Below are positions 7,609 through 16,202 of a DNA stretch of 64,000 nucleotides, in pieces (within the stretch, counting starts at the first letter, position 1; every line of letters starts with the position of its first letter). The notes beneath the pieces are model-generated. The model searched no databases. It was not told the origin of the DNA and worked only from the letters and a program-made list of their open reading frames with translations. This DNA is from Stenotrophomonas sp. ESTM1D_MKCIP4_1 (lineage in GTDB: Bacteria > Pseudomonadota > Gammaproteobacteria > Xanthomonadales > Xanthomonadaceae): assembly GCF_003086895.1 (NCBI RefSeq), contig NZ_CP026004.1, positions 434,074 to 498,073 on the forward strand. Direction: 5' to 3'. The position numbers were made by a program, and so were the translations under genes.

Positions 7609-9075
7609 GTGGATCCCGTCGTTCGCAAACCGCGTCTGCCTGCCGCTGCCGGCCTGTGTGCCGTGCTGCTGCTGTGGGCGTCGGCGGCGGCGGCGCAGGA
7701 CGTGCGGGGGCAGGGTGCCGGCGAGACACGATTGATCGATCTGGTCGACAGTGGCCACTTCGCGGAGGCGGACGACCTGCTGAAGCGCGGCGACCTGCCC
7801 GTCACCGCGGACTACCAGCGCGAACGCATGCGCCGCATCCGCCTGGATTTCAATCTGGACGAGACCGCAGCGAAAACCGCCGTCCGCCGCTGGATCCCCG
7901 ATCTGACCGATGCAGAGTTTGCACGCTGGGACCAGCTCGGCCTGATCGAGCACCTCGATATCGACGGCACGCGCTGGTACTTCAAGCGTGCGCCGTCCAA
8001 CCTGTTCCTGCTCAGCGAAGAAGCGCGCGCCCGCCGTCGCGCCGATGCACCGATGCCTGCGCCGGGCCCGAACGAAGTGCTGAACGCGCACCATGCGCGC
8101 GTGGTCGCTGCTGCCGAAGCAGAGGGCCACACCTCGGTGCTGCCGCAGCGCTTTGCCTTCACCCAGTCGCTCACGGTGAAAGCCGACGCGGTACCTGCCG
8201 GCGAAACCCTCCGCGTGTGGATTCCGTACCCACGCGAGATTCCCGGCCAGCAGGAGCGCGTGCAGTGGTTGGGCAGCGCGCCGGGCCCCGCGCGGGTCGC
8301 CCCGGCCAGCACCCTGCAGCGCACCGCCTATATGGAAGCCACGGCCGTGGCCGGGCAGCCCACCCGCTTCGAGATCCGCTACGCCGCCACGATCTTCGCG
8401 CGGCATACGCCGATCGATCCGGCCAAGGTGCAACCGACACCGACCGACCCGGCGCTGCAGCCGTTCCTCGCCGAGCAGCTGCCGCATGTGCGCTTCACGC
8501 CGGCGCTGAAGCTGTTTTCCGACCAGGTGCTGCAGGGCGAGACGCGCCCGCATGAAGTGCTGCGCCGGCTGTACGCCGCGGTCGATAGCATTCCATGGGC
8601 GGGCGCCCGCGAATACTCCACCCTCAGCAACATCAGCGATTACGCGCTGCGCGCCGGCCACGCCGACTGCGGGCAGCAGACCCTGCTGCTGATCGCCCTG
8701 CTGCGCATGAACGGCATTCCCGCGCGCTGGCAGTCGGGCATGGTGTTTTCCGACGATGGCAGCGGCTACAACAACCTGCACGATTGGGGTGCGGTCTATC
8801 TGGCGCCGTATGGCTGGCTGCCGATGGATGTGACCACTGGCGCGCTGGCCAGCGATGCCCCCGCGCTGCGCGACTTCTACCTGGGTGGCCTCGATGGCTA
8901 CCGCATCGCCTTCAACGATGATTTCGGCCAGCCCTTCGTGCCAGCCAAACAGCATTACCGCTCGGAAACGGTCGACTCGCAGCGCGGCGAGGCCGAGTGG
9001 GCGGGCGGCAACCTGTACTTCGACCAATGGAACTACGACTTCCAGTGGCAGGTACTGCCGGCCGGGCAACGCTAG
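7609..9075 (+). CDS. exported transglutaminase-like cysteine protease-fold protein
   Basis: The 488-residue product has a signal peptide ending at ASAAAAQ. The C-terminal half holds a transglutaminase-like core: Cys in HADCGQQTLLLIALLR, His in NNLHDWGAVY, and Asp in WLPMDV, forming the Cys-His-Asp triad. Bacterial members usually act as peptidases or amide-bond enzymes rather than true cross-linkers. I prefer the GTG at 7609, preceded by GGGGAAG, over the GTG at 7567, because it starts just before the signal peptide. It heads the plus-strand arm and is followed 51 bases later by the TonB-dependent receptor, so a role in trimming peptides outside the cytoplasm is plausible. Confidence 0.83.
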   Translation: MDPVVRKPRLPAAAGLCAVLLLWASAAAAQDVRGQGAGETRLIDLVDSGHFAEADDLLKRGDLPVTADYQRERMRRIRLDFNLDETAAKTAVRRWIPDLTDAEFARWDQLGLIEHLDIDGTRWYFKRAPSNLFLLSEEARARRRADAPMPAPGPNEVLNAHHARVVAAAEAEGHTSVLPQRFAFTQSLTVKADAVPAGETLRVWIPYPREIPGQQERVQWLGSAPGPARVAPASTLQRTAYMEATAVAGQPTRFEIRYAATIFARHTPIDPAKVQPTPTDPALQPFLAEQLPHVRFTPALKLFSDQVLQGETRPHEVLRRLYAAVDSIPWAGAREYSTLSNISDYALRAGHADCGQQTLLLIALLRMNGIPARWQSGMVFSDDGSGYNNLHDWGAVYLAPYGWLPMDVTTGALASDAPALRDFYLGGLDGYRIAFNDDFGQPFVPAKQHYRSETVDSQRGEAEWAGGNLYFDQWNYDFQWQVLPAGQR

Positions 9076-9126
9076 CGCGATCCATCCATATCCACACCAT
9101 TCAATTCTTGCAGGAGAGAGCAGGGG

Positions 9127-12100
9127 ATGAAGGCATACAGCATCAAGCGGGCGGCGTTGTGCGTCGCCCTCGGGGCGTGTCTGGGCGTGATGCTGCCCAG
9201 CACCGCGATGGGCCAGAACGTGAGCGGCGCGGTGGCCGGCCGGGCAACTGCCGGTGACCAGGTCACCGTGGTCAGCAGCAGCACCGGGCTGACCCGTACC
9301 GTCACCGTTGCCGCCGATGGCAGCTACCGCCTCGGCCAGCTGCCGGTGGGTGACTACCAGCTGCAGCTCAGCCGCGAGGGGCAGAAACTGGGTGAACAGG
9401 TCGCCGTCAGTGTGGCGGTGGGCGGCACCACCACGGTCAACCTGGCCAGCGCCGGCGGCGTGACCAACCTGGATGCGCTGCAGGTGACCGGCACCCGCGT
9501 CATCAATCGCGTGGATGTCTATTCCACCGAGACGTCGTTCAACATCAACCGGCAGGAAATCTCGCGGTTGCCGGTGGCGCAGGATCTTTCCGCCGTGGCG
9601 CTGATGGCGCCGGGCGTGGTGGGTGGCAATTCGTCCTTCGGCGGCCTGTCCTTCGCCGGTTCGTCGGTGGCCGAGAACGCGGTGTTCATCAATGGCCTCA
9701 ACGTCACGGACATGTACACCCGGCGCGGCTTCAGCACCGCACCGTTCGCCTTCTTCAACGAATTCCAGGTCAAGACCGGTGGCTATTCGGTGGAATTCGG
9801 CCGCTCCACTGGCGGCGTCATCAACGCGGTGACCCGCTCGGGCAGCAATGAATTCCAGGGCGGCGTTGAAGTGACCGCCGAACCCAGCGCCTGGCGCGCC
9901 AGCGGGCGTGACCACTTCCATCGCGATGGCACCGCGCACTCCTACGGCAGCCGCGACAACAACTCCTTCCTCAAGACCAACGTCTGGGGCTCCGGCCCGA
10001 TCATCAAGGACAAACTGTTCCTGTTTGCCATGTACGAGGACCGCAGCGACAAGGGCCACAACACCTCGTCCGACGGCAGTACCTGGTTCAAGAATGATTC
10101 CGGCAACGGCTTCTGGGGCACCAAGCTGGATTGGAACATCAACGACAACCACAGCCTGGCCCTGCTGGCATTCTCCGATGAGGGCGATGTCACCAATGCG
10201 TCCTACGGGTATGACTGGGACGAAGACCAGATCGGCGCCTGGGGCGGCGACTCGGTCACCGAGACCGGCGGCAGGAACTGGTCGGCCACGTACACCGGCC
10301 ACTTCGGCCAGAACTTCACCGCCCGTGCCATGGTCGGCCAGAACAACCAGCGTGCGTTCACCAATTCCTCGCTCGACCAGGCCTGCAGCCCGGTGTTCAC
10401 CGACAGCACCTACGGCACCCGCCTGTACAAGCTGCAGGGCCTGCGTGCCGGCTGCCACCCCACCGGCACCGCCGTGGCCGAGCGTGACGACACCCGCGAT
10501 GTGGCGCGCCTGGATTTCGAGTGGCAGCTGGGTGACCACCTGCTGCGCTTCGGCCTGGACCGCGAACTGATGACCACCGACCAGTCGACCCGCTACCCCG
10601 GGCCGACCGCGCTGAGCTACACCGCCTACGTGGCGCGGCCCGGCGATGAAGTGTGGGACGGCGCCAATGCCTACGTGCCGGCTGGCGTCACCGAGATGCT
10701 GCGCGCACGCAACCGCCAGTCCGGCGGCACGTTCGAGACCGAGGCCAACGCCTTCTATCTGGAAGACATCTGGAACATCACCCCCAACCTGATGCTCAAC
10801 CTCGGCATCCGCTGGGACCGCTTCGAGAACCGCACCGCGCAGGGCGACGCCTTCATCAAGATGGACGATCTGTTCGCCCCGCGCGTCGGCTTCTCGTGGG
10901 ACATGCGCGGCGATGGCAGCACCAAGCTGTTCGGCAATGCCGGCCGCTACTACCTGCCGGTCACCAACAACATCAACGTCAACTTTGCCGGTGGCCTCAC
11001 CGACGAATACAGCTACTACGTGCTGGAAGGCTGGGAGCAGAAGGCCTCGCCGACCGGTGCGGCCTACATGGCACCGATCATCGGTGCTCAGATCGGGCCG
11101 ACCGACGCCCGCATGAATACCGGTGGCGCCGACCTGCGCCAGAGCGTGGACCGCGATCTCAAGGCGGTCTACCAGGACGAATACATCCTCGGCTTCCAGA
11201 GCATGATCAATGCCGCCTGGTCGTGGGGTGTCAATGCCACCTACCGGCGCATGACCCGCGCGCTGGATGACATCCGCATCAACTACACCCCGTGTGGCCC
11301 GACGCCGAGCACGCTGTGGCCGATCGGCAACCCGGGCGAGTCGCTGACCATCTGGGGCGATTCCAGCATCGGCTGCGCGCAGGAAGGCTGGATCACCATC
11401 GATACCGCCAACAGCGGCTACCGCAAGGGGGGCAGTGGCGAGGTGATCGGCTATTCCAAGCCCAAGCGCACCTACAAGGGCCTGGAACTGCAGGTCGACC
11501 GCGCGTGGGACGAGAAGTGGCTGTTCAACGCCTCCTACCTGTGGTCCCGGAGTGATGGCAACTTCGAGGGCCCGGTGAATTCCGATACCAACTACGGTGA
11601 CACCGGCATGGTGCAGTACTGGGATCATCCGGCCACCAACGAACGCTACGGCGTGCTGTTCAATGACTTCCGCCACCAGTTCAAGCTGCGCGCGGCCTAT
11701 GCGCTGAACAAGCAGTGGTCGTTCGGCACCACCCTGCAGGTACAGTCCGGCGGCCCGATCACCGCCTATGGCGTGATGTGGCCCAACGACACCATTGCCG
11801 GCGGCAGCACCTCCAGCGAAGGCAGTGGCGGTGGCACCGGCTGGCTGTGCGTGGCCAACTGCTCCGGGCCGTACGATCAGCGCCAGTTCGAGTACAGCCC
11901 GCGCGGTGCGTTTGGTCGCCTGCCGTGGACCTGGACGATGGGCGCCAACGTGACCTGGCGCCTGCCGGTGGACGGCATTGATCTGAGTGCGCGGCTGTCG
12001 GTGTACAACCTGACCAACAACCAGAAGACCATCAACGTGCACCAGCGCTATGAAGCACAGCCGGGCCAGTACCGCGAAGCTACCTTCGCCACCGGTACGC

Positions 12101-12150
12101 GCTGGCAGGCACCGCGTTACACGCAGCTGGTCGTGACGTGGAACTTCTGA
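9127..12150 (+). CDS. TonB-dependent outer-membrane receptor (Oar-like)
   Basis: A 1007-residue protein with a signal peptide (cleavage near TAMGQ), an N-terminal carboxypeptidase-regulatory-like domain of about 70 residues (VSGAVAGRATAGDQVTVVSS, then GSYRLGQLPVGDYQL), a plug domain (LPVAQDLSAVALMAPGVVGG, GLSFAGSSVAENAVFINGLN) and a long beta-barrel ending in the aromatic residue Phe, as outer-membrane proteins do. Oar-like receptors carry large substrates across the outer membrane with TonB energy. A GGAGAG ribosome site precedes the ATG. Its neighbours are peptidoglycan-peptide enzymes, so murein peptides are the best guess for the substrate; this is inferred from context only. Confidence 0.92.
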   Translation: MKAYSIKRAALCVALGACLGVMLPSTAMGQNVSGAVAGRATAGDQVTVVSSSTGLTRTVTVAADGSYRLGQLPVGDYQLQLSREGQKLGEQVAVSVAVGGTTTVNLASAGGVTNLDALQVTGTRVINRVDVYSTETSFNINRQEISRLPVAQDLSAVALMAPGVVGGNSSFGGLSFAGSSVAENAVFINGLNVTDMYTRRGFSTAPFAFFNEFQVKTGGYSVEFGRSTGGVINAVTRSGSNEFQGGVEVTAEPSAWRASGRDHFHRDGTAHSYGSRDNNSFLKTNVWGSGPIIKDKLFLFAMYEDRSDKGHNTSSDGSTWFKNDSGNGFWGTKLDWNINDNHSLALLAFSDEGDVTNASYGYDWDEDQIGAWGGDSVTETGGRNWSATYTGHFGQNFTARAMVGQNNQRAFTNSSLDQACSPVFTDSTYGTRLYKLQGLRAGCHPTGTAVAERDDTRDVARLDFEWQLGDHLLRFGLDRELMTTDQSTRYPGPTALSYTAYVARPGDEVWDGANAYVPAGVTEMLRARNRQSGGTFETEANAFYLEDIWNITPNLMLNLGIRWDRFENRTAQGDAFIKMDDLFAPRVGFSWDMRGDGSTKLFGNAGRYYLPVTNNINVNFAGGLTDEYSYYVLEGWEQKASPTGAAYMAPIIGAQIGPTDARMNTGGADLRQSVDRDLKAVYQDEYILGFQSMINAAWSWGVNATYRRMTRALDDIRINYTPCGPTPSTLWPIGNPGESLTIWGDSSIGCAQEGWITIDTANSGYRKGGSGEVIGYSKPKRTYKGLELQVDRAWDEKWLFNASYLWSRSDGNFEGPVNSDTNYGDTGMVQYWDHPATNERYGVLFNDFRHQFKLRAAYALNKQWSFGTTLQVQSGGPITAYGVMWPNDTIAGGSTSSEGSGGGTGWLCVANCSGPYDQRQFEYSPRGAFGRLPWTWTMGANVTWRLPVDGIDLSARLSVYNLTNNQKTINVHQRYEAQPGQYREATFATGTRWQAPRYTQLVVTWNF

Positions 12151-12161
12151 CCGGCAGCCCG

Positions 12162-12281
12162 GTAGAGTCGAGCTTGCTCGACTGCCTTTCGCGGGGCGCC
12201 CGTCGCCCCGTAGAGCCGAGCTTGCTCGACTGCATTTCGCGGGTTGTTGAACCTCGCTCAGTCGAGCAAGCTCGACTCTAC
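12162..12281. repeat. three SMAG-type dyads upstream of the serine hydrolase gene
   Basis: GTAGAGTCGAGCTTGCTCGAC at 12162-12182, GTAGAGCCGAGC at 12210-12231 and the inverse form ending CTAC at 12261-12281. They occupy almost the whole spacer between the receptor and serine hydrolase genes, so a transcript reading through would carry three hairpins. Confidence 0.85.
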
Positions 12282-12314
12282 GGGCATGGCGCCGTCCGGC
12301 GTTGCCGACATTAC

Positions 12315-13862
12315 GTGTGCATCGCGGCATTGCTGGTCCTCCCCTCCGTGGCTGCGGCATCAGACGCCACCGCCGCCATCGATGCCGATGTCGCCGCCGT
12401 GATCCAGCACGAGCACCTGCCCGGGCTGGCCATGGCCGTGGTCGAACACGGGAAGGTGGTCTACCAGCACGCCGGCGGCACACGCGGTGATGGCGGCCGC
12501 ATCGACGAGGACACGCTGTTCAAGATCGCTTCCAACAGCAAGGCCATGACCGCCGCACTGCTGTCACGTCTGGTGGAGCAGGGCCGGCTGCGTTGGGATG
12601 ACCCGGTGCGGAAGCACCTGCCCGGCTTCACCATGTACGACCCGTGGGTGGGCGAGCACATGCAGGTGCGTGATCTGCTCATCCACAACAGCGGCCTCGG
12701 CCTGGGGGCCGGCGATCTGATGCTGTGGCCCGAGCCCAACGCCTTCACCCGCGCCGACATCATTGCCGGGCTGGCCCACCTGAAGCCGGTCACCAGCTTC
12801 CGCAGCGGCTATGCCTACGACAACCTGATGTACGTAGTGGCCGGCGAAGTCGCGGCCGCAGCCGGTGGCAAGCCCTACGACCAGTTGATGCGCGAACAGG
12901 TGTTCGTGCCGCTGGGCATGAATCGCTGCCAGGTGGGCGCGTGGTCGGTGAAGCGCGTGGGCAACGTGGCCCAGCCGCATGCCTGGCGCGAGGGTCGCAA
13001 CGTGGTGGTCAACGCCGATGGTGCGACCAGCCCCGATCTGACCTCGATGGCTGCGGGCGGCATCCGCTGTTCGCTGCGCGACATGACCCGCTGGATGCAG
13101 GTGCTCCTGGATCCAGCGTTGGTGCCGGGCTGGCTGGGCAGCGACCAGCGACACACGTTGTGGACCCTGCACATGCCGATGCCGCTGGGTGGGCGCCAGC
13201 AGCGCTGGGACAACGCGCATTTCTACGGCTATGGCCTCGGCTGGCGTGTGTCGGACATGGATGGGCAATGGAAAGTGGCACACACCGGCACGCTGTCGGG
13301 CATGTACTCCTCGCTGGCCCTGCTGCCCGACCGCAAGGTGGGCGTGGTGATGCTGATGAACGGCGAGGGCGAGGATGCACGCACGGTGCTGATGCAATCG
13401 ACGTTGAAGCGCATCACTGCCGCGGCCGAGGGCCAGACCGCCGTCGGCTATCTGCAGGCACTGGCCGAAGAGCGACGCCGCACCGATGTGATCGGGCATG
13501 TTGACGAGTATCTGGATCCGATCGAGCCCGCAGGTGCCAGCGCACTGAAGCCGCAACAGGGGCGCTACCGCGATCCCTGGCTGGGAGAGGCCACGCTGTG
13601 CCCGGTTGCAGGTACGCTGCGGTTCGAGGTGCTCCGCTCGCCGAAACTGGCAGCGACGGTGATGCAGCAGGGGCAGCGTTGGCGTCTGCACTGGGATACG
13701 CTGGAAACATCCGCGCAGGCATGGCTGCAGCCCAGTGATGGCGCACCGCCCACGCTGCAGCTGCGCGCCATCGATCCGGACATCGACTTCAGCTATGACT
13801 TCCAGGACCTGCAGTTCACTCGTACTGGCGATTGCCCTGGCGGGCAGCGCGCAGTCCGCTGA
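12315..13862 (+). CDS. serine hydrolase, class C beta-lactamase/D-aminopeptidase family
   Basis: The protein shows the three motifs of the penicillin-binding serine hydrolase fold: SxxK in KIASNSKAM, YxN in GYAYDNLMY, and HTG in KVAHTGTLSG. A lipocalin-like C-terminal extension of about 120 residues follows. Family members are esterases, D-aminopeptidases or DD-peptidases. The GTG at 12315 gives about 515 residues and a short export signal (CIAALLVLPSVAAAS). The start is uncertain, because the frame stays open upstream through the SMAG repeats. The 3' end overlaps the next gene by 68 bases. The neighbouring VanX-type dipeptidase suggests a substrate with D-amino acids. Confidence 0.85.
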   Translation: MCIAALLVLPSVAAASDATAAIDADVAAVIQHEHLPGLAMAVVEHGKVVYQHAGGTRGDGGRIDEDTLFKIASNSKAMTAALLSRLVEQGRLRWDDPVRKHLPGFTMYDPWVGEHMQVRDLLIHNSGLGLGAGDLMLWPEPNAFTRADIIAGLAHLKPVTSFRSGYAYDNLMYVVAGEVAAAAGGKPYDQLMREQVFVPLGMNRCQVGAWSVKRVGNVAQPHAWREGRNVVVNADGATSPDLTSMAAGGIRCSLRDMTRWMQVLLDPALVPGWLGSDQRHTLWTLHMPMPLGGRQQRWDNAHFYGYGLGWRVSDMDGQWKVAHTGTLSGMYSSLALLPDRKVGVVMLMNGEGEDARTVLMQSTLKRITAAAEGQTAVGYLQALAEERRRTDVIGHVDEYLDPIEPAGASALKPQQGRYRDPWLGEATLCPVAGTLRFEVLRSPKLAATVMQQGQRWRLHWDTLETSAQAWLQPSDGAPPTLQLRAIDPDIDFSYDFQDLQFTRTGDCPGGQRAVR

Positions 13863-14508
13863 ACCCCCGCGCATCTCGCCGGCCACCGATGCGGCCAGTG
13901 CCGGCCTGGTGGAGATCCGCACGCTGGCCCCGCACATCGAACTGGACATCCGCTACGCCGGCCGCAACAACTTCACCGGCGCCCGTGTGCCGGGGTACGA
14001 CGCGCCGTCGTGCTATCTGCTGGCGCCGGCCGCGACCGCGCTGGCCCAGGTGGAACACGACCTGCGCGCTGCCGGATATGCACTGCGGATCTTCGATTGC
14101 TACCGGCCGGTGCGTTCGGTGCAGGCGTTCATGGCCTGGGTGCAGGATCCGCACGAGCAGTCGCGCAAGGCGCTGCAGTATCCGCATCTGCACAAGCCGC
14201 AACTGCTGGCTGATGGCTATATCGCCGAACGCTCGGGCCACAGCCGTGGCGCGACGGTGGACCTGGGGCTGCTGGACTGCCGCGCAGGCGCGTGCGTGGT
14301 GCTGGACATGGGCACCGATTTCGATTTCTTCGGCGTGCGTGCGCATACCGACGCGGCGGGGCTGACCGCGGAACAGCGCGGAAACCGGCAGCGGTTGCTG
14401 CAGGCGATGGCACGGCGCGGCTTTGCCAACTACCCACAGGAGTGGTGGCATTACACCCTGCAGCCCGAACCGGATGCGGGCACCGCCTACGATTTCCCCG
14501 TGAGGTGA
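13795..14508 (+). CDS. VanX/DdpX-type D-Ala-D-Ala dipeptidase, exported
   Basis: The 237-residue product matches the zinc-dependent M15D dipeptidase family. Zinc ligands are His149 and Asp156 in SGHSRGATVDL and His219 in EWWHY, with Glu216 as the catalytic base and Arg104 in CYRPVRS as the transition-state residue. The N-terminus (residues 7-20, SSLVLAIALAGSAQSA) is a signal peptide, so it would act outside the cytoplasm. I chose the ATG at 13795 because it sits just before that signal. It overlaps the serine hydrolase gene by 68 bases in another frame. In Gram-negative bacteria such enzymes release D-Ala for nutrition. Vancomycin resistance is not implied: no ligase or VanS/VanR pair is present. 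Confidence 0.92.
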   Translation: MTSRTCSSLVLAIALAGSAQSAEPPRISPATDAASAGLVEIRTLAPHIELDIRYAGRNNFTGARVPGYDAPSCYLLAPAATALAQVEHDLRAAGYALRIFDCYRPVRSVQAFMAWVQDPHEQSRKALQYPHLHKPQLLADGYIAERSGHSRGATVDLGLLDCRAGACVVLDMGTDFDFFGVRAHTDAAGLTAEQRGNRQRLLQAMARRGFANYPQEWWHYTLQPEPDAGTAYDFPVR

Positions 14509-14602
14509 TGCTTTCTGCAGGGCTTGCAGCCCTGCACCTGCTCAATGCAACGTCAACTTCAAAAGCTAGCTATCCGAGCGATGGCGAGGTGGGTCCGGTT
14601 GA

Positions 14603-14707
14603 GGGGGACGCCGTAAATACGTCCATGTAGGCTTGGTCGCGGCTTGCTCGTGTGCGCTGTCCTGCGCACACGGCAAGACCGGGGTTGGGCGTCCTGCCCA
14701 CCCCGCC
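14603..14707. repeat. dispersed ~100-base repeat, copy B
   Basis: Near-identical to 4506-4609. It keeps the same internal dyad but with compensating changes (TGTGCGC/GCGCACA instead of TTTGCGC/GCGCAAA), which suggests that the hairpin, not a coding sequence, is what is conserved. Confidence 0.8.
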
Positions 14708-14806
14708 TTCGTCAGTTTTCCGCGATCTGTCGGAACGGCGTTCTGCTCTGGTGGGTGCCGACCGTTGGTCGGCACGGATGAATTCATTCGATATCTGACA
14801 GATTTC

Positions 14807-14830
14807 ATCCACGCATGGCGTGGATCTACT
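14807..14830. repeat. SMAG-type dyad
   Basis: ATCCACGC/GCGTGGAT stem followed by CTAC; same element as at 4734. Confidence 0.75.
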
Positions 14831-14899
14831 GGCCGCCGGGAAACTGTCGAAGGCGGGGCGCTGTGGGTTTGCGGGGTGTGAGCCGCATGGATGCGGCGA

Positions 14900-14931
14900 C
14901 CAAGCCTACACGGACGTATTTACGGCGTCCC
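14900..14931. repeat. inverted fragment of the dispersed repeat
   Basis: About 32 bases (CAAGCCTACACGGACGTATT then TACGGCGTCCCC) form the reverse complement of the left end of copy B, so copy B and this fragment make an inverted repeat that brackets about 330 bases. Confidence 0.75.
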
Positions 14932-14977
14932 CGCAAACCCACAGTGCCCCGCCATCCCACGGAACGCAGGCTTTTGA

Positions 14978-15027
<50 letters not shown>

Positions 15028-15096
15028 CGCAGGTGCAGGGCTGCAAGCCCTGCCGATACCCTTACACTCACTACCGCCTCCCAACTGCCCACCCGC

Positions 15097-15468
15097 ATGA
15101 ACCTTCCCCTGCACTTCGGCCTGCTCGGCTCGCTCGAAGCCGGTGCCATCGCCCTGCTGGTCGGGCTGCTGGTGTACTTCCTCTGGCATCACCTGTGCCG
15201 CGCGCTGCGCTGGTCCATGGGCCATGCCATCGGCTGGGCCTGTGTGTTCTCGGTGGCGATCTCCGCCGGCATCGACATGTGGAAGCTGTTCTACATGGGC
15301 ATCGTGCGGCTGGAGTCGCCGTTGTATGCGCGCATCTTCCTCTCCACCATCCACGACCCCAACGAACTGGGCAGCCGCGTGGTCCTGGAAATTGCCGGTG
15401 CGCTTGCCGGTGTTGCCTTGGGATGGGTCTTGTTCAGTGCGCGGTCATCCGCACAGAACGTCGATTGA
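15097..15468 (+). CDS. small integral membrane protein, unknown function
   Basis: A 123-residue protein with three clear hydrophobic segments (about residues 8-26, 43-58 and 98-115). A polar loop between the last two carries YARIFLSTIHDPNELGSR. I do not recognise a family. The ATG at 15097 is chosen because upstream in-frame sequence consists of repeats and GTTGCC hexamers. No clear ribosome site is visible (CCCACCCGC precedes the ATG), so the start is only probable. It stands alone, between repeat-rich DNA and the EF-hand gene. Confidence 0.7.
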   Translation: MNLPLHFGLLGSLEAGAIALLVGLLVYFLWHHLCRALRWSMGHAIGWACVFSVAISAGIDMWKLFYMGIVRLESPLYARIFLSTIHDPNELGSRVVLEIAGALAGVALGWVLFSARSSAQNVD

Positions 15469-15695
15469 CGCAGGTTTTTCGTTGCGTGCAGGTTAAATCC
15501 CGCTGCGCTGAATGCTCGTCTTATGAGTCGCTCACCTGGCCCTAACCACCGTGCTAACGCATGCATGGCAGGCAGTGGTTAATGGGGCGTGTGCACCCCG
15601 GTCGCGGGGCAAAATCGATTCAGAAACGCGGTGGCAGGGTAGGTGCCGTGCGGAGACAACACGCCGCGCTACACCACCCAAAGGAGATCCACCTG

Positions 15696-16106
15696 ATGAC
15701 TATTCGCAACCGCAAGCCCCTGCTCGCCCTGATCGTTGCCGCCGGTAGTGTGCTGGCCGTCCCGGCCATGGCCCAGACCGCCCAGCAGCAGGCAGCCCAG
15801 GCACAGAATCAGGCGGCGCAGGCACAGCAGTCGGCGGCCCAGGCGGGCCAGGCGGCTGACCAGGCCTCCAATGCGGCGGCGGCTGCATCGGCGCAGGCCA
15901 GTGGCGGCGGCCAGACCTGGGCCAGCATCGATACCGATGGCAACGGCACCATCAGCAAGTCCGAGGCGCAGGTGAACGCGGGCCTGGCCCAGGTGTTCGA
16001 CCAGGCCGACACCAACAAGGACGGCGAACTGACCGCCGACGAGTACAAGGCCTTCGTGGCCGCCCAGCAGGCGGGGGCGGGCGCGGGCACGGCCGGCGGC
16101 AACTGA
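15696..16106 (+). CDS. exported EF-hand calcium-binding protein, Gln/Ala-rich
   Basis: The 136-residue product has a signal peptide ending at PAMAQ. A low-complexity Gln/Ala segment (about residues 24-64, built on AQQ and QAAQA units) follows, then two canonical EF-hand loops: DTDGNGTISKSE and DTNKDGELTADE, each with acidic residues at positions 1, 3 and 12. It would bind calcium outside the cytoplasm. A strong AAGGAG ribosome site lies 10 bases before the ATG, and a perfect intrinsic terminator follows the stop, so it is a single-gene transcript. The role is unknown; similar small EF-hand proteins are frequent in xanthomonads. Confidence 0.88.
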   Translation: MTIRNRKPLLALIVAAGSVLAVPAMAQTAQQQAAQAQNQAAQAQQSAAQAGQAADQASNAAAAASAQASGGGQTWASIDTDGNGTISKSEAQVNAGLAQVFDQADTNKDGELTADEYKAFVAAQQAGAGAGTAGGN

Positions 16107-16142
16107 TCGCCGCCTGATTCGGGAAAAACCGGTGCATGGGGA

Positions 16143-16171
16143 CCCGGGCGGCTGTGGCCGCCCGGGTTTTT
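16143..16171 (+). terminator. intrinsic terminator after the EF-hand gene
   Basis: Ten-base-pair GC stem CCCGGGCGGC/GCCGCCCGGG with a TGTG loop, then TTTTT. Confidence 0.95.
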
Positions 16172-16202
16172 GTTGCCCGCGTCGCCCCTGTATCCTTGTC
16201 GC

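Noticed and set aside
7570..12483. A 1637-codon open frame on the minus strand
   Set aside because: It lies opposite the TonB-dependent receptor and neighbours. GC-rich third positions make antisense frames look open; the translation is rich in His, Gly, Val and Arg and shows no domain.
13795..14508. A vancomycin-resistance gene
   Set aside because: VanX-type dipeptidases occur in Gram-negative peptide catabolism; no VanH, VanA or VanRS genes are present and the enzyme is exported.
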